Of a stretch of DNA of 64,000 nt, positions 40,110-53,093 are shown piece after piece. A model generated the notes under the pieces. The model ran no database searches and was not told where the DNA came from. It was given only the letters and a program-made list of their open reading frames with translations. Within the stretch, counting starts at the first letter, position 1. Each line of letters opens with the position of its first letter. Origin of the DNA: an uncultured Spartobacteria bacterium (GTDB taxonomy: Bacteria > Verrucomicrobiota > Verrucomicrobiia > Chthoniobacterales > JAATET01); assembly GCA_937901895.1 (NCBI GenBank), contig CALGTD010000137.1:62001-126000 (forward strand), given 5' to 3'. The position numbers were made by a program, and so were the translations under genes.

Positions 40110-41183
40110 ATGCCAAACCGCACTCCACTTTACGACTGCCACATTGCCGCCGGAGGGCGAGTGATCGATTTCGCCGGCTGGGAAATGCCCGTCCAATACA
40201 CCGGCATTCTTGACGAGCATCGCGCGGTGCGGGAGGCGGTCGGGATGTTCGATATCTCGCACATGGGCGAGTTCCTTGTTCGCGGCGCGACCGGGGAGGC
40301 ATGGCTCGAGGGCTTGCTGACGAACCGGGTGGCAAAGCTCTCCCCCGGCGAGGCGCAATACACACTCATGTTGAACGAGCGCGGCGGGGTGATCGACGAT
40401 CTCATCATCTACCGGCTGGGGCCGGATGAATTTCTGCTCGTCGTGAATGCCGCGAAGATCGACGAGGACGCCGCGTGGTTGCAGAAGCATCTCGTGGATG
40501 GCGTGGAGTTTCGCAACGTCAGTGCGGAATTCTCGGCCGTGGCCGTGCAGGGACCGAAGGCGCGCGATGTGTATGCCTCGGTCTTTGGCACAGAGCTGCC
40601 GCCCGAGCGCAACCGGGTTCTCTCCGTCTCGTTTCAGGGATCGAGCGGATATGTCGTGACGACGGGATACACCGGGGAGGATGGCTTCGAGATCATTGTT
40701 CCCAATGCGGCGGCCGCCGTGCTCTGGAATGCGTTGCTTGCCGCCGGTGTGAAGCCATGCGGCCTCGGGGCGCGCGACACGCTCCGGCTCGAAATGGGAT
40801 ATCCTTTGAATGGCTCGGATCTTTCCCCCGATCGCACGCCTCTGGAGGCGGGGTTGGGATTTTTCGTCGATCTCGAGAAGGGTGATTTCATCGGACGCGA
40901 GGTGCTTGCTGGACAGAAGGCCCAGGGCGTTCCGGCGCGGCTTGCCGGGATCGTGGTGACGGAAAAATCCCCCCCGCTGCGTTCCCATTATCCGGTTTTT
41001 GTGGACGGGGCGCAGGTTTCCGAGACGACGAGTGGAGCGCTTTCGCCCAGTCTGGGATATGGGATCGCGATGGCGTATCTTCCCAGCGGATTCGCGAAGC
41101 CCGGCCAGCCGGTGGAAATTGAAGTGCGCGGAAAGCGCTACTCCGGTAGCGTCGCGAAGAAGCCGTTTTACAAGAAATCCTGA
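40110..41183 (+). CDS. gcvT: Aminomethyltransferase (glycine cleavage T protein)
   Basis: Transfers the aminomethyl carbon from the H protein to tetrahydrofolate. The 357-residue protein contains VIDFAGWEMPVQYTGI, the conserved FDISHMGEF, GYTGEDGFEI and GLGARDTLRLEMGYPL. It is the first gene of gcvT-gcvH-gcvP. The gap to speA is 1 base, so there is no room for a glycine riboswitch in front of it. Confidence 0.96.
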   Translation: MPNRTPLYDCHIAAGGRVIDFAGWEMPVQYTGILDEHRAVREAVGMFDISHMGEFLVRGATGEAWLEGLLTNRVAKLSPGEAQYTLMLNERGGVIDDLIIYRLGPDEFLLVVNAAKIDEDAAWLQKHLVDGVEFRNVSAEFSAVAVQGPKARDVYASVFGTELPPERNRVLSVSFQGSSGYVVTTGYTGEDGFEIIVPNAAAAVLWNALLAAGVKPCGLGARDTLRLEMGYPLNGSDLSPDRTPLEAGLGFFVDLEKGDFIGREVLAGQKAQGVPARLAGIVVTEKSPPLRSHYPVFVDGAQVSETTSGALSPSLGYGIAMAYLPSGFAKPGQPVEIEVRGKRYSGSVAKKPFYKKS

Positions 41184-41187
41184 TTCC

Positions 41188-41564
41188 ATGAATGTTCCGG
41201 ACGACCTCAAATACGCACAGACTCACGAATGGATTCGCGCTGAAGGCGACATCGGCATCGTGGGTGTCACCGACCACGCACAGGAGGAGTTGTCCGACGT
41301 GGTTTTTGTCGAGCTGCCGGAGGTCGGCAAGGTCGTCGCCGCCGGCGAGACCGCGGCCGTCGTGGAGTCCGTGAAGGCGGCCAGTGACATTTACAGTCCG
41401 GTTTCCGGCGAGATCGTGGAGGTGAATGCCGCGCTGCAGAACGATCCGGGATTGATCAATACGTCGCCCTTTGAGAGCGGCTGGATCTTCAAGTTGAAGA
41501 TTTCGGATCCTTCCCAGCTCGAGGCGCTGAAGTCCCCGGAGGCGTATCGGGAGCAGATCTCCTG

Positions 41565-41565
<1 letters not shown>
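41188..41565 (+). CDS. gcvH: Glycine cleavage system H protein
   Basis: Lipoyl carrier that shuttles the aminomethyl group between P, T and L proteins. The 125-residue protein has the lipoylation site Lys63 in VESVKAASDIYSP. N-terminus PDDLKYAQTHEWIR is standard. It overlaps gcvP by one base (TGATG). Confidence 0.97.
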
Positions 41566-44402
<2,837 letters not shown>

Positions 44403-44411
<9 letters not shown>

Positions 44412-47243
44412 TCCCGGGTCCTTCGCGGGGGGCGGAGCGACGGTCAGCGCGTTGAATTCCGGCTCGTTCTTCAGCGGCTCGAAGATCGGGTCGCGGAACA
44501 GTCGTTCGCGGAACGGCACGCCGCCGAGTTTGAGGGACGTTGCGAGGGAGGCGATCGAGGCCTTGGGTTCGCCGATCGCGAACTGTGCGCGGGCGAGGCG
44601 GTAGAAGGCTTCGGCGGACTCCGGTTCGACCCTGGTCCACGCGGTGGAGAGCTCGACACTCTCCGACCAGTCGCCGTTCACCTCCGCAACCTGGATGAGG
44701 AAAAACAGCACCTGCGGTGTGTCGCCAAGGGTGCGACGGCCCTCCTTGGTCATCCGCTCGACATCGCTTCGGGCGCCGATGCGGGAATAGAGCGTGACCA
44801 GCTCGTTCAACGTCTCGAGCGTCGGCGCGGATCTCCATTTCGCGAGTGCGGATTCGATCTCCGCCTGCATTTCCCGCCGTTGCACGGCGAGACCCAGCAG
44901 GCGGGGAAACTCGGTGTTGTTTGGGTCGAGCGCGCGACCCGCTTCGAGCCGAGCGATCGGAGCTTCGTATTCGCCCTCCTTCCAATCCAGCTGGGCGAGC
45001 GCGACGATCGCATCGAGATTGCCCGGCCACAGCTCGAGCGCCTGGAGATAGGCGGCGCGGGCCTCGCGATCCATCTCGCGATGGGCATAGAGGTTCCCAC
45101 CGGTGAGCCGGAGCTTCGAAAAACTGCGCTGTGCGTCGAAGTCGTGTTCGAAGTGGGGATCGCTCTTCAACCTTGCGACGTAGTCGGTCCAGAACTTCAT
45201 GTCGCGCTCGACGGCGTCGGGCGGAAGTGTTTCGAGGGGCTCGGGTGCAAGGCGATAGAGCAGTCCGTCCGGGATCGCATAGGGATAGCTCCACGTCATC
45301 GGAAAGCTCTCCTCCACAAAGAAGGTGTGACGGTCCTTGTTTCGCTGAAAAATCCATTCCGCGACACGGCCGTGGAACGCCTGGCTGACTTCCTTGCCCG
45401 TGAGTGTGCGCACCTTCTCACCAAGTGCGGCCGCTGCCTCCTTGCGAAGCGCCTGCATTTCCTCCTGTGTCGGGAGAATCAGCGCTTCCTCCGGATAGTT
45501 TTTGTCGCGCCCGAGCCATTTCTCGAAGCTGTTTCTGACGCGCGGCCGGGCCTCCGAGTAGTGGTCGCGGATGTAGGCGAGATAAAGCCGGTCGGCGAGG
45601 CCGTTTTGCGTGAGGATGTAGAGATCGCGACGGTCGAAGTTGGGGTCGATTCTCTGATTTTTCGGAAGCGTGCTTTCCCCGAGGATGAGGTAGGTCGGGA
45701 TGAATCGCCCGGGATCGGTTCCGCCGAAGACAACGCTCCCCTTCGGGAGATCGCGCAGCATGTCGTAGCCGTATTGCCATCCGAGCCAGTTGCCGCGCTG
45801 GCTGGCCTGATGGTGATTTTTTGCAATGGGCCAGATCGGGAGGAGCAGCAGTGCCCATGCTGCGGATTGCAGCCGTGGAGAGCGGGCGGAGAGCCATTGA
45901 AGCGTGAGGAGCACGCCGATGCCGCAGATCAGGGCGAATGCCAGATTCGTGTAGGTGTGATAGGGCATCTGCACCCACCAACCGGCGTTGTCGATGCGCG
46001 CCTTGTCGAGCACGGGCTGGACGAATCCGGCGCCGATGAACGCAAGAATGAGCACGTAAATCCACACCCGCATGGCTGTCGGACGACGCAACGTCCCGAG
46101 AAATGCGACAGCGAAGAAGAGCACGGCAAGCGGTGAAAAACTCCGCACAAGCTGACTCCAGAAGAACGCCGACCACTGGCGGAGCGCACTGGTCGTCGAG
46201 GGATTTGTGTCATCCTCTTCGCGCGTGACCGGCGTCTCCCTGCCGGCGACACCGAGAATTTTGCTGAGCGCCCGGAGGCTCTGATCCGAGAGGCTGCCTT
46301 TGTATTGCGAGCGGTTGAACGAGTAGAAAAATCCCTCGGGCGTGCGCGTGTAGGCCCAGTTCATCGGCGGATTCGTTGCCGATGCGACCGGCATGTAGGC
46401 GTAGGGCAGCAGGCCGATGATGAGGATGAGTGGAATGAATGCGGTGAGACGCCAGTTGAGGCGGCCGCGTTTGAGGATCAGTCCCAGCGCGAGGATGGTC
46501 GCCACCAGCCAAGTGAGACGAATCGCGGCGCGCAGAACGACCGGGTTGTTCGCAAGCATGGCGAACGCGAGATAGGCGATCAGCGCGCAGACAGCCACCG
46601 CGAGAAACAGATCCCAGAAAAGGTCGCGGCGAAGGAGCAGGACGACGAGAAACTGGAGAGGAATGACGGCGAAAACGAGGACGAGCTGGTGATTACTGAA
46701 GGCAAGGGCCAGCAGGAAAAAGCTCCAGTAGAGACCCGCGAGGCGGTCGGGATTGCGAATCCAGATGTAGAGACTTGTCAGATAAAGTCCGACGAGCAGG
46801 GCGTGAAGCGTGTAGACCTCGACGATCACCGCCTGGGACCACATCGAGAAGCTGAACGCAAACACGAGACTGATCGCGACGGCCACGATCGAAGCGGTGC
46901 GCTGCCACGCGGGTTCGCTCGCATTGAGAATCCAGAGACCGGCGTTGCGGATGAGCATCGCCGCGAGGCCAACGGCGAAGGCTCCGCAGACTCCGCTGAA
47001 CACCGCGAGTTCCCAGGCGACATTTCCGAGCGGGAGCAGCTGGAACAGCCACGCGAGAATCGTCCACAGCGGGTAGCCGGTGGGATGTGGCACTCCAAAA
47101 TGCTGGGCGGCCACGATGAATTCGCCGGAATCGAGAAGAGTGACGCTCGGGGCGGCGGTCCAGATGTAGGCGACCAGAGAGACCAGCGCGGCGATTGAGC
47201 CGGTGATCCAGTCCGCACGATGAAAGATGCGGAAGTTATTCAT
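44403..47243 (-). CDS. DUF2723 (TMEM260-like) multi-pass membrane protein with TPR-like tail, putative O-glycosyltransferase
   Basis: 946 residues. The N-terminal half has about 10 membrane helices and the DUF2723 signature: TAAPSVTLLDSGEFIVAA (with the acidic Asp and Glu of the GT-C type first loop) and FGVPHPTGYPLW. A soluble middle part follows (about 490-640), and the C-terminal 300 residues are TPR-like helical repeats (for example DREARAAYLQALELWPGNLD and EYEAPIARLEAGRALDPNN). DUF2723 is related to human TMEM260, an O-mannosyltransferase, so use of a polyprenyl-phosphate sugar is plausible. Its start overlaps the 3' end of the gene that encodes a polyprenyl-phosphate-mannose synthase-like domain. 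The acceptor is unknown. Confidence 0.82.
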
Positions 47244-50200
47244 GGGATTTTTCCTCCTGGGAAATGCGCGTATGGTCGCGCAGAGCGAGCTGAATGACGC
47301 GCCATGCAGCCTCAAATGCTATGCCGGCGGTCATCTTGGTCTGCCCGACGCGGCGTTCCGTGAAGACGATGGGAACCTCTGCGATGCGACATCCGGCCGC
47401 CCAGAGCAGCCAGTGCAACTCAACCTGGAAGCCGTAGCCGTCGGCCCGAAGCTGGCTCCAGTCGATGGCGCGCAGCGCGGACGTCCGCAGCGCCTTGAAT
47501 CCGCTGGTCGCGTCGGTAAGAGGCAGGCCGGTGATTGCTCGGACGAAGCGTGACGCTCCTGCGCTGAGGAGCAGTCTGTGCTGCGGCCAGTTGATCACGC
47601 GGACGCCGTCGAGATAGCGACTGCCAATCGCGGCATCGAAGCCGTCGTTTAATTTTTCGATCAGACGAGGAATGTCTGCGGGATCGTGCGAAAAATCGGC
47701 GTCCATTTCGATGCAGGCGTCGTATCCGCGATCCATCGCCCAGTGAAATCCGTCGCGATAGGCGGAGCCGAGACCGAGTTTGCCAGTGCGCGGGAGCAGA
47801 TGCAGGCGGGTTCCAAAGGCCGGGTGGCTGCGAACCTTTGCGGCAGTTCCGTCGGGAGAGGCGTCGTCCACAATGAGAACGTGGACGGCTGGACCGGCCG
47901 CCAGGGCGGCATCGAGAATTTGAGTGATCGAGCCTTCCTCGTTGTAGGTTGGGATGATGACAAGGGGACGCGCGATCGGCGTGGCGTCATTCGGAACCGG
48001 GATATGTCGGGTCGCTGTCGGCGAAGCGTAGAATCGTCGGCGCGCCTTTGGAACCACCGGAACGATCACGAGTGCGCAGAGAGCGAAGAGCCAGCCGATG
48101 CCGCCTGTGACGAGACATACGGAATACCACGCGGGTGGACGAAATCGAAACTCGATGGTTTTGTCGGCCGCGCGAACGAACGTTGCGGGAAATCCGCCTG
48201 CGCCACGGAAGACCGCTCGTGGTTGACCGTCGACCGTGACGGTCCAGTCGGGATGCCACGATTCCGAGAGAACCACCCAGCCTGCAGTTCCGGGGGCGTT
48301 GAGTCGCACGGAGGATGGCGTGCGGTCCTCTGAGGCATCGAGCTTCGTGAACTCCGGCCCTTCTTCGGCCCGGGCCTGGTCGGTGGTCTTCGCGTTCGCA
48401 AGCGAAGCGGTGTCGTTTGTTGCGAGAGGATTTGCGACGACGAGATGGTTCAGGGCGCCGAGTTCGAGCGCATCGACATACTCCTGATAACCGGGCTCTG
48501 CGCGGGTGACGGATTGCGCGAAGAACGCGGGATACAGCGAGCGCGGGTTGTCGAGCACGAGAAAGCCCTCGTTCTCCAGCGAAACCGGCAGGAGCGAGCG
48601 AAACCACTGCTCGGAACTTTTCGAAATGCCCGAATCGAAGCGATCAACGAGCAGGCTGCCGATGCCGGACAGTCGCATGTAGGTCAGCAGGTCGGTGGCG
48701 GAGATCCGGGAGGCGCGCTGCATGCGAGCGGTGTCCGTCGGCATGAGGTAGCGGTTCAATGCCTCCGTCGAAAGCGGCCTTCCCGCGGTGAGCGGCAGGT
48801 CGAGAGGGAAGTATCTTCCGGTGATCGGGTAGACGCGGCCAGAGCCGGCGGCGAGCGAGTCCGTCGCCTTGCGGTAGTCGGAGAGGAGGTCGGACGACAG
48901 TCCCTCGGCGCGGAAGGGTTTGAAGTAGGGGGCAAAATCCGCCGCTGCGGCGGCGAGCGCACAGATGGCTGCGACAATGCGAACCGATGTTCTCGGGATG
49001 GTTGCGAGAAGACCGACCACGGCGAGCGCGGCGGCGACGCACCACGCGAACGTGCCGTTCAGGATCCAGAACGAATCCGGCGCGCGCAGATCGGAAAACA
49101 AGGGAAACTTCTCGAGCAGCCGGAATGCAGGGGCGAACAGGTAGATTCCGAACACGAGCAGAAAGATTGTCGTCCGCCAGCGGCATCGAGGCGTGCACCA
49201 GAAAAGAAAGGCTCCCTGCGCGGCAAGAAGCAGCCAGTGGAGGGGAATCGCGAAATCGGTCAAGGCGTCCGCCGAGGCAAGAATCTCGAAGTGTCCCTGC
49301 CACACAGTGCGGGGGCCGAGCGAGATCCAGAACATCAACAGGGCGATGAATGCGAAGATGCGAACCGCTGTGGTGCGGGGATCGAGGCGCGGCGCCTGCC
49401 ACGTGCGGATGGCGGTCCACGCGACCGCAAGGAATCCGACAATGCCGAGGTAGTATCCGCCCCGGTCGATATGCAGCGATCGCGGCAACATCATGAGGAG
49501 CGAGCCATCGCGATCGAGCCAAGAGGTGGCCGATTTGGCGGAATAGGCCGCCTGCCATTGAGCGAACGGATCGAGTTCAAACACGGTCATCAGCCCGCGC
49601 TCCCGGAAGAGTGGGAGAAGCGGAACCACGCCGAGCAGCAGAACGAGCGGAGTGGACCAGAGCGCGCCGCGCACGAGGCGTCCGCGGCATTCCGGGCGCG
49701 AGAAAAAGAGCCAGAGCGCAAAGACCGCCAGGGGGATCGCCAGGGTGGCGCCCATTTTGCTCCATGCCAGCAACGTTGCGGAGTAGGAAACCGCAAGCAG
49801 CAGAGCGTCCCATGGGGTGCCGCGTTCGGCAACGCGGAGCAGCGCAAGGAACGTGAGTGGCACCAGCGGCACAGCGGTGACAATCGTCATGTGTTCCTGC
49901 CAGCCAAGACGCAGGAGGAGCTGTGGACTCAGGAGGTAGGCGCAGCCGAGGGCGAACCCTGTCCACCCGTTCCGGTCGAGTCGGGCTCCAAAGGCGTAGG
50001 CGGCGAATCCGCCGAGTGCCAGGAGGGCCAGTCCCGTGATCTTCATCGCGACGATGGGATCGCTCACGAGCGCAAGCGCGGGAGCGTAGGCCGGAACGGA
50101 CGCGGCAAAGCTCATCAGCGTGACCGCCGGCGCGCCCGTCATGTAATCGGGCGACCATGCGAAGTCGCCGGAGCGCAGGAGCCGGAGAATGGATTCGATC

Positions 50201-50316
50201 TTCGCGGCATGACCGATGAGTTCGCCCGCAGTGAGTCCCTGTCGGAACCAGCCGAAGCCCAGAACCGACAAATAGACCGCGACAAAGAGCGCGAAAACCG
50301 GCAGGGGGCGGCGCAT
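47236..50316 (-). CDS. YfhO-like membrane protein fused to a dolichol-phosphate mannosyltransferase-like GT2 domain
   Basis: 1026 residues. Residues 1-770 form a YfhO/GT-C-like multi-pass protein: about 11 helices, a large periplasmic domain, and the family's near-final segment SESWHPDWTVTVDGQPRAVF. Residues 783-1026 form a complete DPM1-like GT2 domain: VIIPTYNEEGSITQIL, the DxD in EMDADFSHDP (Asp872 and Asp874), and GSRYLDGVRVINWP. The fusion would make a polyprenyl-phosphate sugar and perhaps use it. A short linker near 770 joins the two parts, with no start signal. It lies 15 bases after def and overlaps the DUF2723 gene by 8 bases. Confidence 0.85.
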   Translation of the reverse strand: MRRPLPVFALFVAVYLSVLGFGWFRQGLTAGELIGHAAKIESILRLLRSGDFAWSPDYMTGAPAVTLMSFAASVPAYAPALALVSDPIVAMKITGLALLALGGFAAYAFGARLDRNGWTGFALGCAYLLSPQLLLRLGWQEHMTIVTAVPLVPLTFLALLRVAERGTPWDALLLAVSYSATLLAWSKMGATLAIPLAVFALWLFFSRPECRGRLVRGALWSTPLVLLLGVVPLLPLFRERGLMTVFELDPFAQWQAAYSAKSATSWLDRDGSLLMMLPRSLHIDRGGYYLGIVGFLAVAWTAIRTWQAPRLDPRTTAVRIFAFIALLMFWISLGPRTVWQGHFEILASADALTDFAIPLHWLLLAAQGAFLFWCTPRCRWRTTIFLLVFGIYLFAPAFRLLEKFPLFSDLRAPDSFWILNGTFAWCVAAALAVVGLLATIPRTSVRIVAAICALAAAAADFAPYFKPFRAEGLSSDLLSDYRKATDSLAAGSGRVYPITGRYFPLDLPLTAGRPLSTEALNRYLMPTDTARMQRASRISATDLLTYMRLSGIGSLLVDRFDSGISKSSEQWFRSLLPVSLENEGFLVLDNPRSLYPAFFAQSVTRAEPGYQEYVDALELGALNHLVVANPLATNDTASLANAKTTDQARAEEGPEFTKLDASEDRTPSSVRLNAPGTAGWVVLSESWHPDWTVTVDGQPRAVFRGAGGFPATFVRAADKTIEFRFRPPAWYSVCLVTGGIGWLFALCALVIVPVVPKARRRFYASPTATRHIPVPNDATPIARPLVIIPTYNEEGSITQILDAALAAGPAVHVLIVDDASPDGTAAKVRSHPAFGTRLHLLPRTGKLGLGSAYRDGFHWAMDRGYDACIEMDADFSHDPADIPRLIEKLNDGFDAAIGSRYLDGVRVINWPQHRLLLSAGASRFVRAITGLPLTDATSGFKALRTSALRAIDWSQLRADGYGFQVELHWLLWAAGCRIAEVPIVFTERRVGQTKMTAGIAFEAAWRVIQLALRDHTRISQEEKSHE

Positions 50317-50331
50317 CGGCGACGGAAAAAC

Positions 50332-50886
50332 TCAGGCGATGGAATTTCGCCGCATGAGCTTTTCCACGGCGGGCGTGATGGCCGCGAGATCGGCGGGCTC
50401 CATGCGGTCGATGAAGAGAATGCCGTGGAGGTGATCGTGCTCGTGCTGGACCGCACGGGCGAGAAGACCGGTCGCTTCGAACTCGAGAGGCTCGCCGTCG
50501 AGTCCGAGCGCCTTTACCCGGACGGTGGTCGGACGCGGAATGGCCCCCTGAAGGCCCGGGAAGCTGAGACAGCCCTCGGTGTCGGATTCCACCTCGCCGG
50601 TCGGGGTGACCTCGGGGTTGACGAGAACGAGAGGCATGTGTTCCTCAAGATCGACCGGCTCGCCGGAGATGATCATCTGGCCGGGCGCCTCCGCCCCGGC
50701 GACATCGATGACGCAAAGTTGCAGGGGCAGCCCGACCTGCTGCGCTGCGAGGCCGACGCCGTGGGCGTCGTTCATCGTCTCGATCATGTCGTCCGCCAGT
50801 TTGCGAATGCGATCGTCGATTTTTGTGATTTCACGCCCTTTGGCGCGGAGCGCGGGATGGCCGTATTCGACGATGGTCATGATCAT
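50332..50886 (-). CDS. def: Peptide deformylase
   Basis: Removes the formyl group from nascent N-termini. The 184-residue protein has all three family motifs: GVGLAAQQVG, EGCLSFPG with the metal Cys, and QHEHDHLHG (HExxH type). The start is at this ATG or at one 2 codons later. It lies 29 bases after exbD and 15 bases before the YfhO/GT2 fusion in the same direction. Confidence 0.97.
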   Translation of the reverse strand: MIMTIVEYGHPALRAKGREITKIDDRIRKLADDMIETMNDAHGVGLAAQQVGLPLQLCVIDVAGAEAPGQMIISGEPVDLEEHMPLVLVNPEVTPTGEVESDTEGCLSFPGLQGAIPRPTTVRVKALGLDGEPLEFEATGLLARAVQHEHDHLHGILFIDRMEPADLAAITPAVEKLMRRNSIA

Positions 50887-50915
50887 ATCTGGAAATGGGC
50901 GAAGCTTTATCCCGG

Positions 50916-51344
50916 TCAGGGAGTCGTGGGATTTTCTGCGGGTTTGGTGAAGGCGGGAATGTTTTTCACTCCGGCTTCCTTCAGAGCGTCGAGAACCTGG
51001 ACGATGAGTCCGAAGGATGCCTTCTCGTCGGCTTCCATCGCGATCGGCCGGTCGGGATTCTTTTCCCGGGCTTCACGAAGTCGGGCGCCGAGTTCATCGA
51101 TCGTCAGGGGGGTTCCGTCGAGAGCGATTTCGTCCTCGCCCTTTACGACAAGCACGAGAGGCTCCGTCTCGACCTCCGCGGAAGGTGTCGCGGTCTTCGA
51201 CTCGGGCAGATTGATTTCAAACTGCGGCTGCGTCTTTTTGAAGGTCGTCGTGACGATGAAAAAGATCAGCAGGATTGCGAGGATGTCGATCAGCGAAACG
51301 ATGTTGATCGTCGGGGACCGCCGCTTCTTGGTGTAGAAATTCAT
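50916..51344 (-). CDS. ExbD/TolR-family biopolymer transport protein
   Basis: 142 residues. A short cytoplasmic N-terminus leads to one membrane helix with the essential Asp in NIVSLIDILAILLIFFIV, then a periplasmic domain. With the ExbB-like protein encoded upstream it forms a proton-driven motor for TonB or Tol. No tonB or tolA gene is in the window. It overlaps exbB as ATGA. Confidence 0.93.
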   Translation of the reverse strand: MNFYTKKRRSPTINIVSLIDILAILLIFFIVTTTFKKTQPQFEINLPESKTATPSAEVETEPLVLVVKGEDEIALDGTPLTIDELGARLREAREKNPDRPIAMEADEKASFGLIVQVLDALKEAGVKNIPAFTKPAENPTTP

Positions 51345-52003
51345 GCCACTGGTTCGATGGCAGGCTGCTGGTCGGGATTCGGGTAGCACTTGGCCAGCAG
51401 TTCGGCGGTGATCGATTCCATCTCGACGGCCATGACCTCGATCTTTCGCATGAAATAGTTGTGCGCGATCAGGCTGGGAACCGCGACGGCAAGGCCCATG
51501 ATCGTCGTGTTCAGCGCCTCGGAAATGCCGCGGGCGATGATCATCGGATCGCCGCTGCTGCCGACGGTGGCGAAGATGCCGACAAGACCGGAGAGGGTGC
51601 CGAGCAGGCCAAGCAGCGGTGCGGCGCCCGTGGAGATTTCCAGGATCACGAGGCCGCTCTCCATGCGGGCGGTTTCATGACGGGCCTGCGTCTGAACAGC
51701 CTCGGCGTTGTCGGTGCGTGGCCAGGACAGGTGACGGATCAGGGTGAGAAGAATGCGCGAGAGCGGCGAGGGTTGTTCGCGAATCAGGCTGTCCAGACGC
51801 GTCAATTCGTCGCCGGGTTCAAGGCGGCGCACCTCTTCCTCGATGGCCGGAGGCATCACCGAGGATTCCCGCAGGGCGACGCCGCGGAGAATCATCACCG
51901 TCGTGGCAATGACGGAGAGGGCGAGCAGCGGAATCATGAAGAAGCCGCCTTTCACGAAAAATCCGCCGATGGCGTCGATGGCAGAGGCTGTGAAGAGGTC
52001 CAT
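51341..52003 (-). CDS. ExbB/TolQ/MotA-family proton channel protein
   Basis: 220 residues from MDLFTASAIDAIGG. Three membrane helices: about 18-38, 120-145 and 162-185. The MotA/TolQ signature is in GAAPLLGLLGTLSGLVGIF and ARGISEALNTTIMGLAVAVPSLIAHNYF. It heads the run exbB-exbD-def-YfhO/GT2-DUF2723 on the minus strand, and is divergent from hemB with about 94 bases between starts. Confidence 0.93.
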   Translation of the reverse strand: MDLFTASAIDAIGGFFVKGGFFMIPLLALSVIATTVMILRGVALRESSVMPPAIEEEVRRLEPGDELTRLDSLIREQPSPLSRILLTLIRHLSWPRTDNAEAVQTQARHETARMESGLVILEISTGAAPLLGLLGTLSGLVGIFATVGSSGDPMIIARGISEALNTTIMGLAVAVPSLIAHNYFMRKIEVMAVEMESITAELLAKCYPNPDQQPAIEPVA

Positions 52004-52097
52004 TTTGGGAAGCCTTTGACGATAGCGGGAGCCGGAGGGGGTGCAAGAGCGCGTTGCCGCTTGACCGGGAGCCGGAGCCGGGGGGACTTTTGATGGC

Positions 52098-53084
52098 ATG
52101 GCACTCGACCTGAGCCGGCGGATGCGCCGGAACCGTTCCTCCGCGGCCATCCGCGCGCTGGTGCGGGAGACAACCCTCACCGCCGCCGATCTGATCCAGC
52201 CGCTTTTCGTGAAAGCCGGCGATCCGGAGGCGGTGCAATCGATGCCCGGTGTGCGACGCCATTCGATCGCCTCCCTGCTGGAGGAATGTCGGAAGTGTCA
52301 GGAGGCCGGACTGCAGGCGGTCGCCGTTTTCCCCTGCATCGATCCGGCGTTGAAGGACGCGGCGGGGATCCATTCCACGGCGAAGGACAATATTCTTTTC
52401 GAGGCCCTGCGCGCGATAAAGGCGGAGTTTCCGGCGCTGCTGACGATCACGGACGTCGCGCTGGATCCCTACACCGACCATGGACACGATGGGCTTCTCT
52501 CGACCGGAGGAGGGACGGTCGACAACGACGCGACGGTCGAGGCATTGTGCGCCCTTGCGATTGCCGAGGCGGAGGCGGGTGCCGATATTGTCGCCCCGTC
52601 CGACATGATGGATGGACGGGTTGGCGCGATTCGCGAGGCGCTGGACGATGCGGGATTCGAGAAGGTTCTGATCCTGTCCTACGCCGCGAAATACGCGTCG
52701 GCGTTCTACGGTCCGTTTCGCGATGCGGTGGGCAGCAAGGTGGGGGGAAATCCGTTGGACAAACGGGACTATCAAATGGATCCCGCGAATGCGCGCGAGG
52801 CTCTGCTGGAGGTGCAGCTCGACGAGGCGGAGGGCGCGGACATTGTGATGGTGAAGCCCGCCGGGCCGTATCTCGACGTCATTCGCGCCGTGCGGGAGAC
52901 AACGGCGCTTCCCGTGGCGGCCTATCAGGTTTCGGGCGAGTTTGCGCAGATTCACGCCGCGGCGCGGCTGGGCTGGCTTGACTACGAACGCACGCGCGAC
53001 GAGGCGCTCCTCGCAATCAAACGCGCAGGTGCGGACATGATCCTCACCTACTTTGCGCGGGAGGTTGCGGAGTCGTTGAGATAG
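52098..53084 (+). CDS. hemB: Delta-aminolevulinic acid dehydratase (porphobilinogen synthase)
   Basis: Condenses two 5-aminolevulinates to porphobilinogen in heme synthesis. The 328-residue protein has active-site lysines Lys198 in LSYAAKYASAFYGP and Lys253 in VMVKPAGPYLD. The zinc cysteine motif is replaced by DVALDPYTDHGHDG (Asp for Cys), the pattern of Mg-activated, zinc-independent enzymes. It is convergent with metF. Confidence 0.96.
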   Translation: MALDLSRRMRRNRSSAAIRALVRETTLTAADLIQPLFVKAGDPEAVQSMPGVRRHSIASLLEECRKCQEAGLQAVAVFPCIDPALKDAAGIHSTAKDNILFEALRAIKAEFPALLTITDVALDPYTDHGHDGLLSTGGGTVDNDATVEALCALAIAEAEAGADIVAPSDMMDGRVGAIREALDDAGFEKVLILSYAAKYASAFYGPFRDAVGSKVGGNPLDKRDYQMDPANAREALLEVQLDEAEGADIVMVKPAGPYLDVIRAVRETTALPVAAYQVSGEFAQIHAAARLGWLDYERTRDEALLAIKRAGADMILTYFAREVAESLR

Positions 53085-53093
53085 CGGCGACGC

